A stretch of DNA of 64,000 nt from assembly GCA_027625915.1 (NCBI GenBank), contig JANTQA010000008.1, positions 3,923,001-3,987,000 on the forward strand. The letters are read 5' to 3'. The stretch comes from Anaeramoeba flamelloides (taxonomy: Eukaryota > Metamonada > Anaeramoebidae). This document shows positions 22,829 through 34,418 of this stretch, piece after piece. The position numbers and the translations under genes are program-made. The stretch's first letter is position 1. Each line of letters starts with the position of its first letter. A model generated the notes under the pieces. The model saw only the letters and a program-made list of their open reading frames with translations, ran no database searches and had not been told where the DNA came from.

Positions 22829-23268
22829 TAGGTGTGGCGACTCAACAAAATTGCCTCATATTTGCCATTAGTTTTTTTTAATTTGAGAAATAAATCGAAA
22901 ATTAATTTTCGGTTTATTTCTCAAATTAAAAAAACAACGCCTAGCTTTTCTTGAGTTTTCTGTTTTATTTGGAAAATCAATCGGTTTTCGTGGGTTTTTT
23001 TGAGTTTTCTATTTATTTGTGAAGTGTTCTAGGTTTTTTTTACTTTTTGAAATAAACCAAAAATTTTAATAAATATTCGGTTTATTTCGAAAAGTAAAAA
23101 AAAAAAACCACGAAAATCTATTGATTTTCTAAATAAATAGAAAACCCCAAAAAAACCTAGAACACTTCACAAATAAATAGAAAACTCAAAAAAACCCACG
23201 AAAACCGATTGAATTTCCAGATAAAACAGAAAACCACAAGAAAATCTAAGCACTCTACGACACCCTAC
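22829..23268. mobile_element. Nested-hairpin foldback element of about 440 bp
   Basis: The outer ends are TAGGTGTGGCGAC and, inverted, TAGGGTGTCGTAG. Arms of about 100 bases (22940-23037 and 23148-23251) share TTTTCTGTTTTATYTGGAAA, TCAATCGGTTTTCGTGGG and TGTGAAGTGTTCTAGG in inverted order. Two further hairpins sit inside: 22879-22933 (TTTGAGAAATAAA...TTTATTTCTCAAA) and 23037-23107 (TTTTTGAAATAAACC...GGTTTATTTCGAAAA). It is non-coding. The arms are similar enough to suggest fairly recent activity. Confidence 0.65.
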
Positions 23269-23661
23269 GATGAACTTGATGCGCTCTACGGTGCTTTCCG
23301 AAATCCTAAAAACTTATATTTTGAGTTTTTTTATCCTAACTATAATGTAGTACGATTATAACTCATCGGGTGGCCTTTCCTTAAAAAATGGAAAAAAAAA
23401 AATTAAATTTTGAACAATAACCAGAAAAAGTGAGAGAAAGACAAGACATGAAAAAGATTACAATAATATACAAAAAAAAGTAAAAACTCAAATTAAAAGT
23501 TTTTTTTGGTAACACCGAGTGTTGAATCGGTTGGTGGTTGTTTTCTATTATGTTAAAATTTTCTACCACAGTATTTTGTTTTAATCAAGTGGTCTCAATA
23601 TTTAATTATATGTAGATCAAATGAAAGTGGTTACTTTATCTAGTTAAAATTTAGAACTTTA

Positions 23662-24214
23662 TAAACTATTTTTCAAAAATTTAGACTTAATTTATAATTT
23701 TAAAAGGGGATATTTGAGAGTTTTAACCATATTCTTATCAAAAAAATATTTTGTGGTTTTTCGTTCAGAATCATTTTTTCAAATTTTTAGATTTTTGTAT
23801 TTCTTTTTCAAATTTTCGCTTTTCCACAATCATTTTTTCTAATTTTGCAAATTTTTCTTTTTCTTTTTTTTTTGGAGACTTTTTTTTTTCTTTTTTTTTT
23901 CTTTGTAAAAGATCCTATAGTAAAAAAAAAATATCTTTCCAAATGGTAAATAATCATTAAGAAAATTAAGGTAATTGAATGTTTTTTAAGATGAATTTAA
24001 TGATTAGGAAAAAATATTGTCGTTCAACTTTTTTTCAGTGAAATTTCTTCCATAAAAAATCAGTAATGCTCATTTCAAAAAGTGTGACTCATTTTTTTTT
24101 TAGTTTTTGGTTTTATTTTTTATTTTATATTTATTAAATAAAGTGTTTTTATATTTTTGGAATGGTTTAAATGTGAATTATTAATCATATTTAATTATAA
24201 GTTGTTCTTGTGCA

Positions 24215-24249
<35 letters not shown>

Positions 24250-24290
24250 TTTCAATTTATTGTTTCAGGTGGGTTGAAATTTTTGAAATG
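23662..24290 (+). repeat. Dispersed repeat of about 530-600 bp, copy 2
   Basis: Second copy of the repeat at 4480-5015, longer because of an (AT)n tract at about 24221-24245. Ends with TTTATTGTTTCAGGTGGGTT. Confidence 0.6.
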
Positions 24291-24339
24291 GGGTTTTGTT
24301 TGAAGGTATTATATAATAGTGTTTTTTTTGATAACATAT

Positions 24340-25550
24340 ATTATCATGATATTAACACTAAAATCGCGACAGTATTAAAAAATCGCGATTTTTCCAACTT
24401 TATCAAGAAAAATCATAAAATCGCGATATTCAACATTATCACGAAAAAATGAAAAATTATTTTTTTGAAATTACCTTTAAAAAACTATCTAGAATCTTAT
24501 AACACTTTCCCCTTTAATAAATGTTAGAAAGTGTTTACAGGGTTGTGAATTGTCTTCAAGTGTTTGAAATTTTTGAAAGGCCGAAAACTTCTATAAAGGG
24601 AATGAGTTTGTTTGTTGTGGAAATAAAATTTTATTCTTTTCATTTTTTTTTTAAACAAAATATAAAATCTCAAACAAATTTTATGATCAAACTAATAATT
24701 ACCCATTTCAACAATACACTTGAATATAAGATAGATGTGTTTTCAAAAAATGGAGTTGTTACATTCACAATTTTAAATAGCCAAAAAATATCTAAGAATA
24801 ATTTACCTTCTTATTAGTGATTATTCAAAAAAAAACCTCTAATTGTGTTTTCTGTCCAATTCAACGATTCTCAAAGGAGAAGAAGAATAAGAAGACAACA
24901 ATTGTATAAAAAATCTTAATAATAGGTGATCATGTGGCAAGGTTGTTGTGAAAGCTTTTAAAAAATTATACAACTCCTTTTAGCTTTCTGATAATATTGA
25001 AAATGTTTTAACCCAAGAAAACATTCTTGAAAGAACAGGTGAAGAGTTGGTTGTTTTAGAAGGTCTTTTATTCAAGGCAATTTCCAACACTAGAATTAAC
25101 TGAGATGATATTTATTTCTCTTTATTTCTTATTATTGTTGATCTTAAAGGATCGATAGGTTTGACAAAAAAACCAAAATAAAATACAAATAAAACTCTTT
25201 GATCTGATCTTTGATTTCATTAAGTATCTTTTTTGTTGTTTTTTCAAAGAATAACTTTTATTTAAATAATTTATTTTTTAATCAATAAAACATTTCTTTG
25301 TAAAAATATTTCTCAATTAACCCAAAAATCCATCAACGATTATATCGCAATTACTTTTTAATTGCGATATTTTGGCATTTATCACTATTTTATAATAATT
25401 ATCGCCATTTTATAGAATATTGGGATAATATTGAATATCGCGATTTTCTGTTATATCGCGATTTGATGGAAATTATCGCGATTTTTGCAACTTTATCGTG
25501 AATTAAGCAATTTATCGTGAATTAAGCAATTTATCATCAAAACCTCTATT
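24340..25550. mobile_element. Putative element bounded by TATCGCG / AATCGCGAT repeats
   Basis: Both flanks (about 24340-24450 and 25335-25550) are dense in ATCGCGAT words, which are otherwise almost absent from the window. AAATCGCGATATTCAACATT at about 24418 recurs inverted at about 25427-25446 (AATATTGAATATCGCGATTT). The right flank also has two tandem ATTTATCGTGAATTAAGCA-like units near 25490-25530. The interior (about 24500-25110) has protein-like pieces, including a 98-codon frame at 24521-24817 and, at about 24940-25101, a frame reading ENVLTQENILERTGEELVVL with one internal stop. Neither was recognised. The boundaries are approximate and the mobile nature is inference. Confidence 0.4.
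24940..25101 (+). pseudogene. Decayed coding fragment of unknown family
   Basis: The plus strand reads KVVVKAFKKLYNSF, a stop, then LSDNIENVLTQENILERTGE and ELVVLEGLLFKAISNTRIN before a stop at about 25101. Composition (Glu, Val, Gly, Thr) is much more protein-like than the surrounding AT-rich DNA. It lies inside the TATCGCG-bounded stretch, so it could be captured host sequence or a transposon gene. The family was not identified. Confidence 0.3.
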
Positions 25551-26382
25551 TATTCAAATTGAAATTAATACAAAGATAAATATTTATAAAGAGGTGGAAA
25601 AGATACCTCAAAACATTTCGGAATAATCATAAACAAAAGGTTAAAAGGGATTTTTTATTATAAAAACCCTTTCAAGGTTATTTATTCTTATATTATAGAA
25701 ATAATATATAACCTAATTTGAAAAAATCAAATAAATAATTTCTGCTAATTAGAAAAAAAAATTAAAACAAAATATTTTTTGACGAATGTACTATCATGAA
25801 AATTATAATTTTTTTTTTTTTTATATTTTTTTTTCTTAAAAATATGTTGAAAAATGAAAAAATCAAGAGTGAAGGTATGTAAGATTCACAAAATTTATAC
25901 CTAAATGGTCCCCTATATATATATATATATAAATATATAAATATTTAAACCTAAATTCATGATTAATGAGCAAAAAACAATGCTATTTATTTGAAAAAAT
26001 AATTCGGTATTTAATATTTGCTTTCATTGTTATAAAATGATATAAACTTCATTTCACCCAAAGGTTTTAGTGAAAAATGAAAAATTCTCTCTTTTTTTTT
26101 TTGCAAGAATCAGCCACTCAAGAAAATTTAGGAAGAAGAGAAATAATATACTTCCGATTAAACTCTATAATCAAAAATAAAATTCTAAAAATTACATAAA
26201 TTTCAAAAAAAAAAAAGTTAAAAAGAAATTTGGTAATCTTTCAATTAAATGACTCTTGCAAAATTACTCAATTTCTTTTAAAAATAAAATTTTTGGAAAT
26301 AAGATTTTTTCATTGTTAGTACATGGATTATATAAGAAAATACAAAGCCTCACTTTTCTTAATTTTATTTTGAGGTTCAAAC

Positions 26383-26383
<1 letters not shown>

Positions 26384-26448
<65 letters not shown>
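26384..26448. repeat. T20-A45 homopolymer hairpin
   Basis: Twenty T are followed directly by about 45 A, forming a perfect 20-bp snap-back stem with a long A overhang. It is the longest homopolymer in the window; the true length is likely uncertain in any assembly. Confidence 0.9.
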
Positions 26449-26451
<3 letters not shown>

Positions 26452-26751
26452 AAAAAAAAAACATAAAAAAAAAAATTTCTGCAAAATGAGAAAAAATATT
26501 TTTGATTTAAAAATTGGTATTTTATTTTGTGAAGAATAATGAATTAAACTTATCGAATATGTTCATAATCTTCAATAAAACTTGGTCCATTTGGCTAAAG
26601 AGAGTTTAATTTTTAAAAAAGGGGGAATTTATTTTTTTATTTGTAGAATTGAAGGAAAATTTCAAACAAAATTATAAAAAAAAAAAAAAAAACTGGGTGT
26701 TTAATATTGTTTAAAGTAATTAGTACCTACTTAATTAATCAGCGAAGTGAT

Positions 26752-26776
26752 TGTGTGTGTGGGTGGGGGGGGGGGG
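26752..26776 (+). repeat. GT/G tract ending in G12
   Basis: GTGTGTGTGGGT is followed by twelve G residues (26765-26776). G runs are otherwise almost absent from this AT-rich window. Confidence 0.85.
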
Positions 26777-28133
26777 CTGTATCTTTTTTTATATAAGAAC
26801 TATACATAATCGTTCCAAGAAACCAACAATAAACACTTTTTGGAGATGTTATTGGTTTCTTATTCTTCTATTATAAAAAAAAATAAATTCTTTGAATGAA
26901 AAATCAAATTTTTTTTTTTCGCTTAAAAAAGAGTTAAAATTTTGAGAATTTTTTCCTCTAAAAAAACAACATAGTGGATTTAAAATGATGACATTAGGAA
27001 ATTTTTGAAAAAAAAATAATTTCTTATTTAAATTTAACTTAAAATTTCAAGGAGTTTACCTTCAAATTGATTTGAACTTTGGTATAGTATTGGTTATAGA
27101 TTGGGTGTTATATTGAAAAAAGAAAAAAAAAAGCACCGCCTTTATTTTATGTTCAAGTTTTTACGATCATATTGGTGATATAAACTTATAAACAAAACTT
27201 CAGTTTCATTACAACAAAACTCCACTTGAGATTGAAACAAAAAATATTTTATTTTGTAATGAGTACCTTTTATTTATTAATTAATTGTATTTGTTTTAAA
27301 TTTTTTAACAATTGAAAAAGTTTTCGTGAAGTAGAATACTTAACTAACTAGTTTGTTTTCTTAAGCCCTATGATTGAAATTTCCAACAACAAAGTAAATT
27401 GAGATCTTTTATTTATTTTTTTGAATTGATCAAATTTCTAATTAATAAAAAAAGTCTATTGAAAAAAAATGTTTTTTTACAAAGAGGTAATTTTAGTCTC
27501 GATGAGAAACTTTGCTCGATGATTTTTGGTACATGTTGTTTCTAAACTTCTTCTCAGAAAAGATGATCAGTTTTAAATTGACCACCTTATTGCGAATTAA
27601 TCCTCATAGGTTACCCAACAAAACCCAAAAAAAAAAATCCAAACCAATAAAAGGAGTTGAAAATTTCAACCTACTTATTTCAAAAACTCTGTTTAGTAAA
27701 GAAAATAAAAAAGAAGTGAAATTTTTTTCACATTTAAACTTTAAATCGAAGTACAAAAAAATTTTAGTACTTTGATCATCTTATTATATTTGCAGCAAAA
27801 GAATACGTTTGAAATATTTGGAAAGTGATTAAAGTTATGAAAAGATTTGTTCTTTTGTAAACCTAATGACCTGATAAAGCTTGCAATCTTTTAAATTGTT
27901 CAAATACTTCCGAATTCTTTTCAAAAGTAAATTTGTAGTCACAGAGAAAAACTTGGTAAAAGTTTCAAGTTTTTTTGGAGTAAAAGTAAAATATGTAAAA
28001 TCATTTTTTTTAAAAAATTTTAATTTTTTCAAAATTGTGACTTTCAACAAACAAAGCGAAATAATTTAAGAAAAAAAAAGAAACGATCTTTTAGCAATTG
28101 CTCTTTATTCACTGATCAAAAATTAGCACTTCG

Positions 28134-30029
28134 ATGAACAACCAAGATTTCTATTTTAAAAAAAAAAAAAACATTAAAAGATCTTATACCTCCTCGATTG
28201 ATGAATCTGGAATGCCAATGAACACACACAATTTGCACGATCTGCCGTATTACGAAAAAAGTATACAAGACTTTTCAGAAAGTGACCTTCTACAAACAGA
28301 AATTTACCCTTCAAACTTTAATTCAAGAGGAAGATCAGCTCTTACATCACACAGCTACAAATTAAGAAGGCTTAATGACAATATTAAAACAATCAGCAGG
28401 AGGCCTTCGGCCCCGAAAAACGATACAGCGTCCCTAATTCCCAAAGTACTCCCTTTTTGGATCCCACAAAACCATGACTTGAACCAAGACTTTACAATCG
28501 ATGATTGTGGCTCCTTCGAGGGACTAATTGATGACACTTTTTTTGAAGAACTAATCCCGATCACAAGCTTTAAATCAACAAGTAAGATTTTCTTGTTTCA
28601 CTCCCTTTCCTTCTTTTTTACTTCTTTTATTACTTTTTCTTTTTTTTTTTTTTTTTTTTTTGATTCTTTTCTTTGTGATGATTTTTAATTTTTTTATGTT
28701 TCCAAATATTTTTTTTTTGTTTTTCTTACATCACTTTTACAATTTTTTTGTGTTTTGTAAAGTGTGTTCTTCTTTTCTTTTTTATTGTACCTTTGTTTTA
28801 TTCTATTTATTTCCATTTTTTTTATTATTTTTTTGTGAAAAAACTTAAAGCTGGTAACTCTTTAAACACTTTTCTTTCTTCACTTTTTGAATACTACATT
28901 TTTTTAATTAAAAAATGTGTTGAATCAAATGTAATATTTATTCAAGTGAAAACTTAAAAAAAAAGTCAAATTTTACTATTTTTCACGAAACAAAAATTAA
29001 TAATCAACAACAAATTTAAAAAAAAAAACAATACAGAAATTTCTCAGAGTAATTAGTATGTTTTTTTTTTTAAAAAGAAATACTTGAAGTTTCAGTTTTT
29101 CTTAAATTTTTGTTCCAAAAAAATTGTAATGATTTTTTTTTTTTGATAAAAAAGTGTTTCCTTTTATTTACCAAACAAAGTTTTTTTTACGATCAATAAA
29201 ATTATTTTTTTTATTCTTTTTGTTTCTTTTTAAACATTTTTTTGATAATTTGGTGACGAACTGAAATGACAAATGACTACTCTGTGTGTCCAACTAATCA
29301 TTTCTTTTTCAAATTGTTCAAAAAAAGTTGAAAATTAACACTACAGCTGTTGAAAAAAAGTGCAGCAAAAAGTTTTAAAAGTGTTACCCAAACTGCTTAA
29401 ACTGTACGGATTAGAAAAGTTTTAGTACCACTTCGAAATCTTTAATTATGTCACTTTTTGAAAACCGATGTAATTTGTTTTTTGTGATTCTTTTCCCATT
29501 TCATTTGACAAAACTGTAATTTATGTAAACTTTTTAAAGAACTTTTTTTTTTCTTAAAGAATGAATCAAATTCTGATCAATTTTAATTTTTTGCAACGAG
29601 TACATAAGAGCACTCATTTCAACTTAATTTGATCATCTTTTTCTGACTTTCTTTTTATTAATTATTAATATTTTTCTTTCCTTTTTTTTTTTTTTTTTTT
29701 CAAAATATTAAAAAGCTGAAATAGAAGAAAGAGAAGAAATCCCACAGAAGACTACACCAAGAAAAAAAAGCAAAAAAAAGATCGAAGGTAAAACGCTTTA
29801 TCATAATGTGTTATTAAATTATATCAAGAAACTTAGAAGCCAAAACGAAGAATTATTAACCGAATTTAATAAAGTTGAAAATGAACTTTTGGAACTTAAA
29901 AATAATTATTTGCAAATAACAAACAACAAGAACAGTAGCAACAGCAACGACCAAGGTGGCATTGTTGACAGTTTGGATGGAATTAATACCCAACTTAATG
30001 AAAAAGAAAATTTAACAAACAATTATTAA
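28134..30029 (+). CDS. Two-exon gene: leucine-zipper-like coiled-coil protein
   Basis: Exon 1 is 28134-28581 (ATG, 149 codons plus one base) and exon 2 is 29716-30029. The junction CAACAA|GTAAGA ... TTAAAAAG|CT has matching phase (1 base + 2 bases), giving a 253-residue protein. The N-terminal half is hydrophilic and probably disordered, with RGRSALTSHSYKLRRL and the Asp/Glu-rich segment FTIDDCGSFEGLIDDTFFEE, which could act as an acidic activation-like patch. Exon 2 has a basic stretch (TPRKKSKKKIEGK) directly followed by Leu heptads (LLNYIKKLRSQNEELLTEFN, then ENELLELKNNYLQI) and an Asn/Ser-rich tail. This layout is bZIP-like, but the diagnostic Asn-x2-Ala-Ala of bZIP basic regions is not visible. 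A DNA-binding role is only a possibility; the gene model is well supported. Confidence 0.75.
28582..29715 (+). other. Intron of the leucine-zipper-like gene (1134 nt)
   Basis: Starts GTAAGA and ends TTAAAAAG after a T-rich tract. Phase 1. No known repeat was recognised inside; it is T-rich with several T10 or longer runs. Confidence 0.75.
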
Positions 30030-30263
30030 CAAATAACAACAAAACTATTCATAGATAAATCATAAATTGAATTTAATTTGTGTTTTGTAAATAAATATTT
30101 TTTCCAAATTAATTTTTTTTTTCTCTTTAACTTTTTTTTTTTTTAATTTTTTTTTTTTTTTCAAAACTAAAACTTTACCAAAATTACATTCAAAGTCAAC
30201 AAGATGGGAATTTAATGATTAATTTTTTTGAATGGGATTTTGAATTCTTATAAAAGATTTTAT

Positions 30264-30610
30264 GTACAGCACACAATAGTGGGCAAAAGTTTGAGAATTC
30301 AATAACCCAAAATACCAAATGACTTTTTTTTTCGATATTTGTAAGTATAACAATTGATTATTTAAATCTTTTTTTTTTTTAACTTTTCACAAATAAAGGA
30401 CTACCAATCCAAAGTTTTTTTTAGTATTCAAAATTCAGTTTGAAATTCATCATTTTTTATTTTCAAATTCTATAACAAATTATAGGAATAGAGAATGGAA
30501 AAGGAAAAGAAGATCAGCAAGGAAATCAATAAATTGGAGTGTAGAAGATTCATTTTCTTGGATTAAATATAAAGTAGAAAAATCCCTTTTGCTGATCCAC
30601 TGATCTAGAC
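30264..30610 (+). mobile_element. Possible left part of a decayed Tc1/mariner-like element
   Basis: TACAGCACACAATAGTGGGC followed by AAAAGTTTGAGAAT has the look of a Tc1/mariner terminus (TACAG..., then AAAAGTTTGRGAA). About 220 bases later the plus strand reads NREWKRKRRSARKSINWSVE and DSFSWIKYKVEK before a stop, a basic helical piece. No matching right end was found, so the assignment is weak. Confidence 0.3.
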
Positions 30611-30939
30611 AATTGAAAAATGGGCGAATAAAAAATCGATACAAACTAGCAACTATCAAATATAAAATGTTACAAATTTCAAAAACCTCATGGATCATTT
30701 TTTTTGAACAATTAAAAATATGAGAAAAATATGTAAAATGTGATTATTGTATCCAATATCAATAGAGACTTAAATCAATTGATTTGAGAGTGTCAAAATT
30801 ATATATTTAGCAGGAACGAATGTAAAAAAAAATTGTCAAAAAAATTTGAGAAAAAAATATGAGGAAAATTATTTCTAATGATAAATACTAATAATTTCTT
30901 TATTATGATAAATAAAAATTATGAAATTTATTTTTCTTA

Positions 30940-31070
30940 TCTCTAATTTATCATCAAAGCTCTTATGGTTTGAAAACTTAAGGTAATGAAGAAAAATTCA
31001 TAAAAAATTGAAAATGAAAAATACTTAATATAGTAAATAAATATATATATATATATATATATATATCTAT
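30940..31070 (+). repeat. Partial copy of the 470-bp dispersed repeat, plus (TA)n
   Basis: ATCAAAGCTCTTATGGTTTG and AAAACTTAAGGTAATGAAGA match 5735-5770. The copy runs into a (TA)n microsatellite at about 31041-31065. Confidence 0.5.
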
Positions 31071-32414
31071 ATAAACACTTTTCCAGAAATGGATCTAGTT
31101 TTATTAAAAAATAGAACATATTCTTTCAGTTTATTTCATTATTCTTCTCAAACTAAAATTATAAAATTTTAATTCTGATCATTTTTTCTAATTTACTCAA
31201 TTTTTTTTTTCTTATTGCTTTTTATTTTATTTTTTTTTTTTTACAACAAGTAAATTTGTAAAAAAATTCCTTTGAAACTAAAAATTAACATGAAGAAAAT
31301 TGATCCTTTGTAATTATTAATAAAAATGAATGCATTTACAATTCAAACATCTTATTTTCAACAATTTTAATTTCCTAAAGAAATTGAGAAATTTTTACAC
31401 TAGACGTTCGAATGAAAGGTGCACAAAAATTTTTTAAACAGTTTGTTTTTTTTTGAAATTTATGGTTTGTTCAGACATTTCTTTTATGAATCTCAACTCT
31501 AATCCGAAGTTTATTATTTCTGGTATTTCTAAACAATCATGATTTTTATACAATTTTATGATATCTGATTCTTAAAACAAAATGAATTTTTCCTTTTTGG
31601 CTAGGGATCCAAGAGCGAAAAGGATTTTTTAGATAAGATATTTCTAAAAAAGCAGGGAAAATTTATTTTAAAATAATCTTATTTTAACCCAATTGTCAGA
31701 AAAACATTTAAATACATAAAATAATTAACAAAAATTTATTGATTCTTGATATTATTTCAATTTGTTTTTTAGTATGTTATTACTAATATAAAATATATTA
31801 AAATTTTCTGATCCCTTATTTATCTGATATTTTTAGTGAGAAAATTACTATTTATTATTTTCTTTTTGATCTAAAGAATATTTTTAAATAGCTTCTTTAA
31901 TCTCGGGAAAATTTACACGGAATAAAAAACATAAATACAACGGTATTTTATTTTTTTAAAAAAAATTTCTACACTTAGCATATTTCCACATTTTTATTGA
32001 AAAGGGACTTACTTGTTTTTCTCCAAAAAAGTCTAATTTTTTGTTTTTTAATTTTTTAGAAATATTTCAACAAATATATTTGGAAAGAAATACCTGGTTA
32101 TCGATAAAATCAGTATTAATATTAAACCTTATTTATTATTACAAACGAACGAACGATACCACTAACAAAGATGATTTTTTTGAAATGTAAAAAAAAAATA
32201 CATACAATTTTTGCAAATACCTTATATATACATAGTACAAGACTACAAGAAACTAAATCCCAATTCAAAATTTTTAACACACCAAAATTCGATTTGTGAA
32301 AAAAAAAAACTTTTTTAATCAATTCAAGAAGATTTACCAAATTAGAACCATTCGTTAATTGAAATTTTAACACTTGTTCATATATTACAATACTCAAAAA
32401 ACAATAAACAAATA

Positions 32415-32780
32415 ATTATAAATACAAATAAATCATGGGTGTGTTAAAAATTTTGGAAATGGGGAAAACAAAAAAATACATTAGTAAATTTGTTTAAATT
32501 CTATTAGGAATATTGATCGATCAAAGGTTTAGATACCACCAACTAGTTTTATTTGAGTTCTTCTATTTGGAACAACTCAACTTTAACCCAATATTAATGG
32601 TTGAAAACAATTTTTTGATTCAACGAAACAAATTATGTAATTAGAACAATGAAATGAAAACAAAAACTAAAAGATGAAAAAATGATTTTCATATTTTTCA
32701 AAAATCAAAATTATCTCCAATTTCAATAAAAGTGTATTATTTTGATTGTTTGGAACGTTTTAGCTGTGTGTAAAATTTTG
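32415..32780 (-). repeat. Dispersed repeat family A, copy 4
   Basis: Minus-strand copy with ATTAGGAATATTGATCGATC, CCACCAACTAGTTTTATTTG, TTCAACGAAACAAATTATGT and a right edge TTTAGCTGTGTGTAAAATTT, which defines the family's outer end (ACACAGCTAAA when read on the minus strand). Confidence 0.65.
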
Positions 32781-32837
32781 AATTTTAGTTTATATATAGT
32801 TTTTTTTAAAAGAAAGAAACAAGTAAAATCAAAAATT

Positions 32838-33023
32838 TTAACAAATTTTTTTCAAATAAAAAAACCTAAAAAGAGAGGAATACCACTTATTAATCACAGA
32901 TTTTTGAATATATTTATTATTGATAATCTTTCTATCTAGTTCTTTTCCATCATTTGAAATCTTGGGAATTGTCGTAGAGCGCCTCCAAGTACCCATTTTT
33001 CTAGACTTTATTTTATGTATCAA
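32838..33023 (-). mobile_element. LINE reverse-transcriptase fragment (N-terminal RT motif)
   Basis: The minus strand reads KMGTWRRSTTIPKISNDGKE. The Trp-Arg-Arg-Ser-Thr-x-x-Pro-x-x-x-x-Asp-Gly-Lys pattern resembles the segment of non-LTR retrotransposon proteins just before NYRPISL. What follows (INNKYIQKSVINKWYSSLF) is not convincing, so only a short decayed piece is left. It adjoins repeat family A copy 4. Confidence 0.4.
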
Positions 33024-33469
33024 AAAACTATTGCCTTTTTAAACAGAACAAAAATTAAAAAAAAAAATGAATCAGATGTTGTTTTTGAGGATTTCTGATT
33101 TACAAGAAAAATAAATGAAATATCTAATCAAAGGTTAAAATCGATAAAAGATAATGGTTTTTTTTTTTTTTTGAATTTAGAAATAAATATAAATTGTCTT
33201 GAATTTTTCTTTTTTATTTCTAAAATCAAAGCAATACCCAACAGTAGTAATTTACTGAAATTCAAAAGAATATAGTAAAATCAAAGATTTTACTCTATTT
33301 TTTTAAAATCTTGGAAAACCTAACGATAGTGAACATATATTTAATTCCACCATAAAAATGATAGTTATATTTTTTATCTTAATATTTAAATTTTTTTTAC
33401 TCTTCTTTTTTTTTTATATTGTTAAATTTTCTTTAATTACCCCCCCAATAAATAAATAAATTGATAGAA

Positions 33470-34131
33470 TTTGATTTTTTCAAAGAAAATTTTCTTAAAG
33501 ATATTAGGTAATTTAGTAATTTTATCCTCACAATCCAAAATCAATTTTTTTATTCCAAAAATGATTTATATTGTTGTAACAATTCTTGAGAATAAGACCA
33601 AACAATTTGCTCAAAAAATTTTCCAGTCATTTTTTTTTTTTTTTCATTATTCAGAAAAAAGGAAAACCACTTTCTTCAAGCTTTAAACAATAAAAAAAAA
33701 AAAAAAAACTTTACTTAATAAATCACAATTTCATAGATAATTAATCTTATAACTTTTATCAAATTTAGATTTATTTGTTTGTCTGTATCTCCAATTAATT
33801 TTATTTGGTGAGATTTGAATTGAAATATTCAAAATTATAACAATGAACAAAATAATTAATTATTTTCAAAAATAATACTTCTACATCTAAAACTAAAAAT
33901 ATCCTCACAATAGTAAAAATTTAACTCAACTGTACAAAAATAATCGGCTACTTTTTTTTGTTTTATATCATAAACATGTGAAATTTTGGATTTCAAAAAA
34001 TGATATTCAAATCTAATAAATTGTTTAGATGATGTTAACTCATCCATTTCATTAATCAAAACACAAATTATAAAAAAAAAAAAAAAATTAAGATCTGAAC
34101 AAGATTTTGTTTTATTTTTAAAATATACTCG
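33470..34131 (+). repeat. 1.1-kb dispersed repeat, partial copy
   Basis: Matches the right 60% of 37515-38645. Landmarks are AAGAAAATTTTCTTAAAGAT, ATAAGACCAAACAATTTG, TTTTTTTGTTTTATAT, AACTCATCCATTTCATTAAT and AAGATCTGAACAAGATTTTG. Same orientation as the other two copies. Non-coding. Confidence 0.6.
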
Positions 34132-34418
34132 TCTGAAAAATAATTTTTTTAATTAAAAATTGAAAATTTGTTTTTAAAAGAATAATCGAAAAAAAAAAAA
34201 AAACAGAATCGATTATAATTTTTCAATTAAATTCTCAAAAAAAAACACTGCATATGGCTGAAAAATAGTTAATGTGTATCAAAATAATACTGAATTTATC
34301 ATCACATTATTATTATTCTTATTAAAAAAAATTTTATTATAATTTATCATAATAAATTTTATCAATATATTCATTGTTTAAAAATATATACATTTTGATT
34401 TTTTTTTTGGAAATTTTA

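Larger units (their letters stand above)
22484..28133. other. Repeat-rich intergenic region between the protease-like gene and the zipper-like gene
   Basis: Beyond the foldback element, the dispersed repeat and the TATCGCG-bounded stretch listed separately, about 25550-28130 shows only AT-rich sequence with homopolymers and an (AT)n run at 25914-25931. The short frames at 27512-27775 and 27835-28069 have no homology signal or gene-like composition, and two of them overlap on opposite strands, so they are not called. Confidence 0.4.
30030..34418. other. Repeat-rich intergenic region
   Basis: Between the zipper-like gene and the end of the surface-protein gene. It contains a possible Tc1/mariner end (30264), a partial copy of the 470-bp repeat with an adjoining (TA)n run (30940-31070), repeat family A copy 4, a LINE fragment (32838-33023) and a partial copy of the 1.1-kb repeat (33470-34131). 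No host gene was recognised. Confidence 0.4.
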
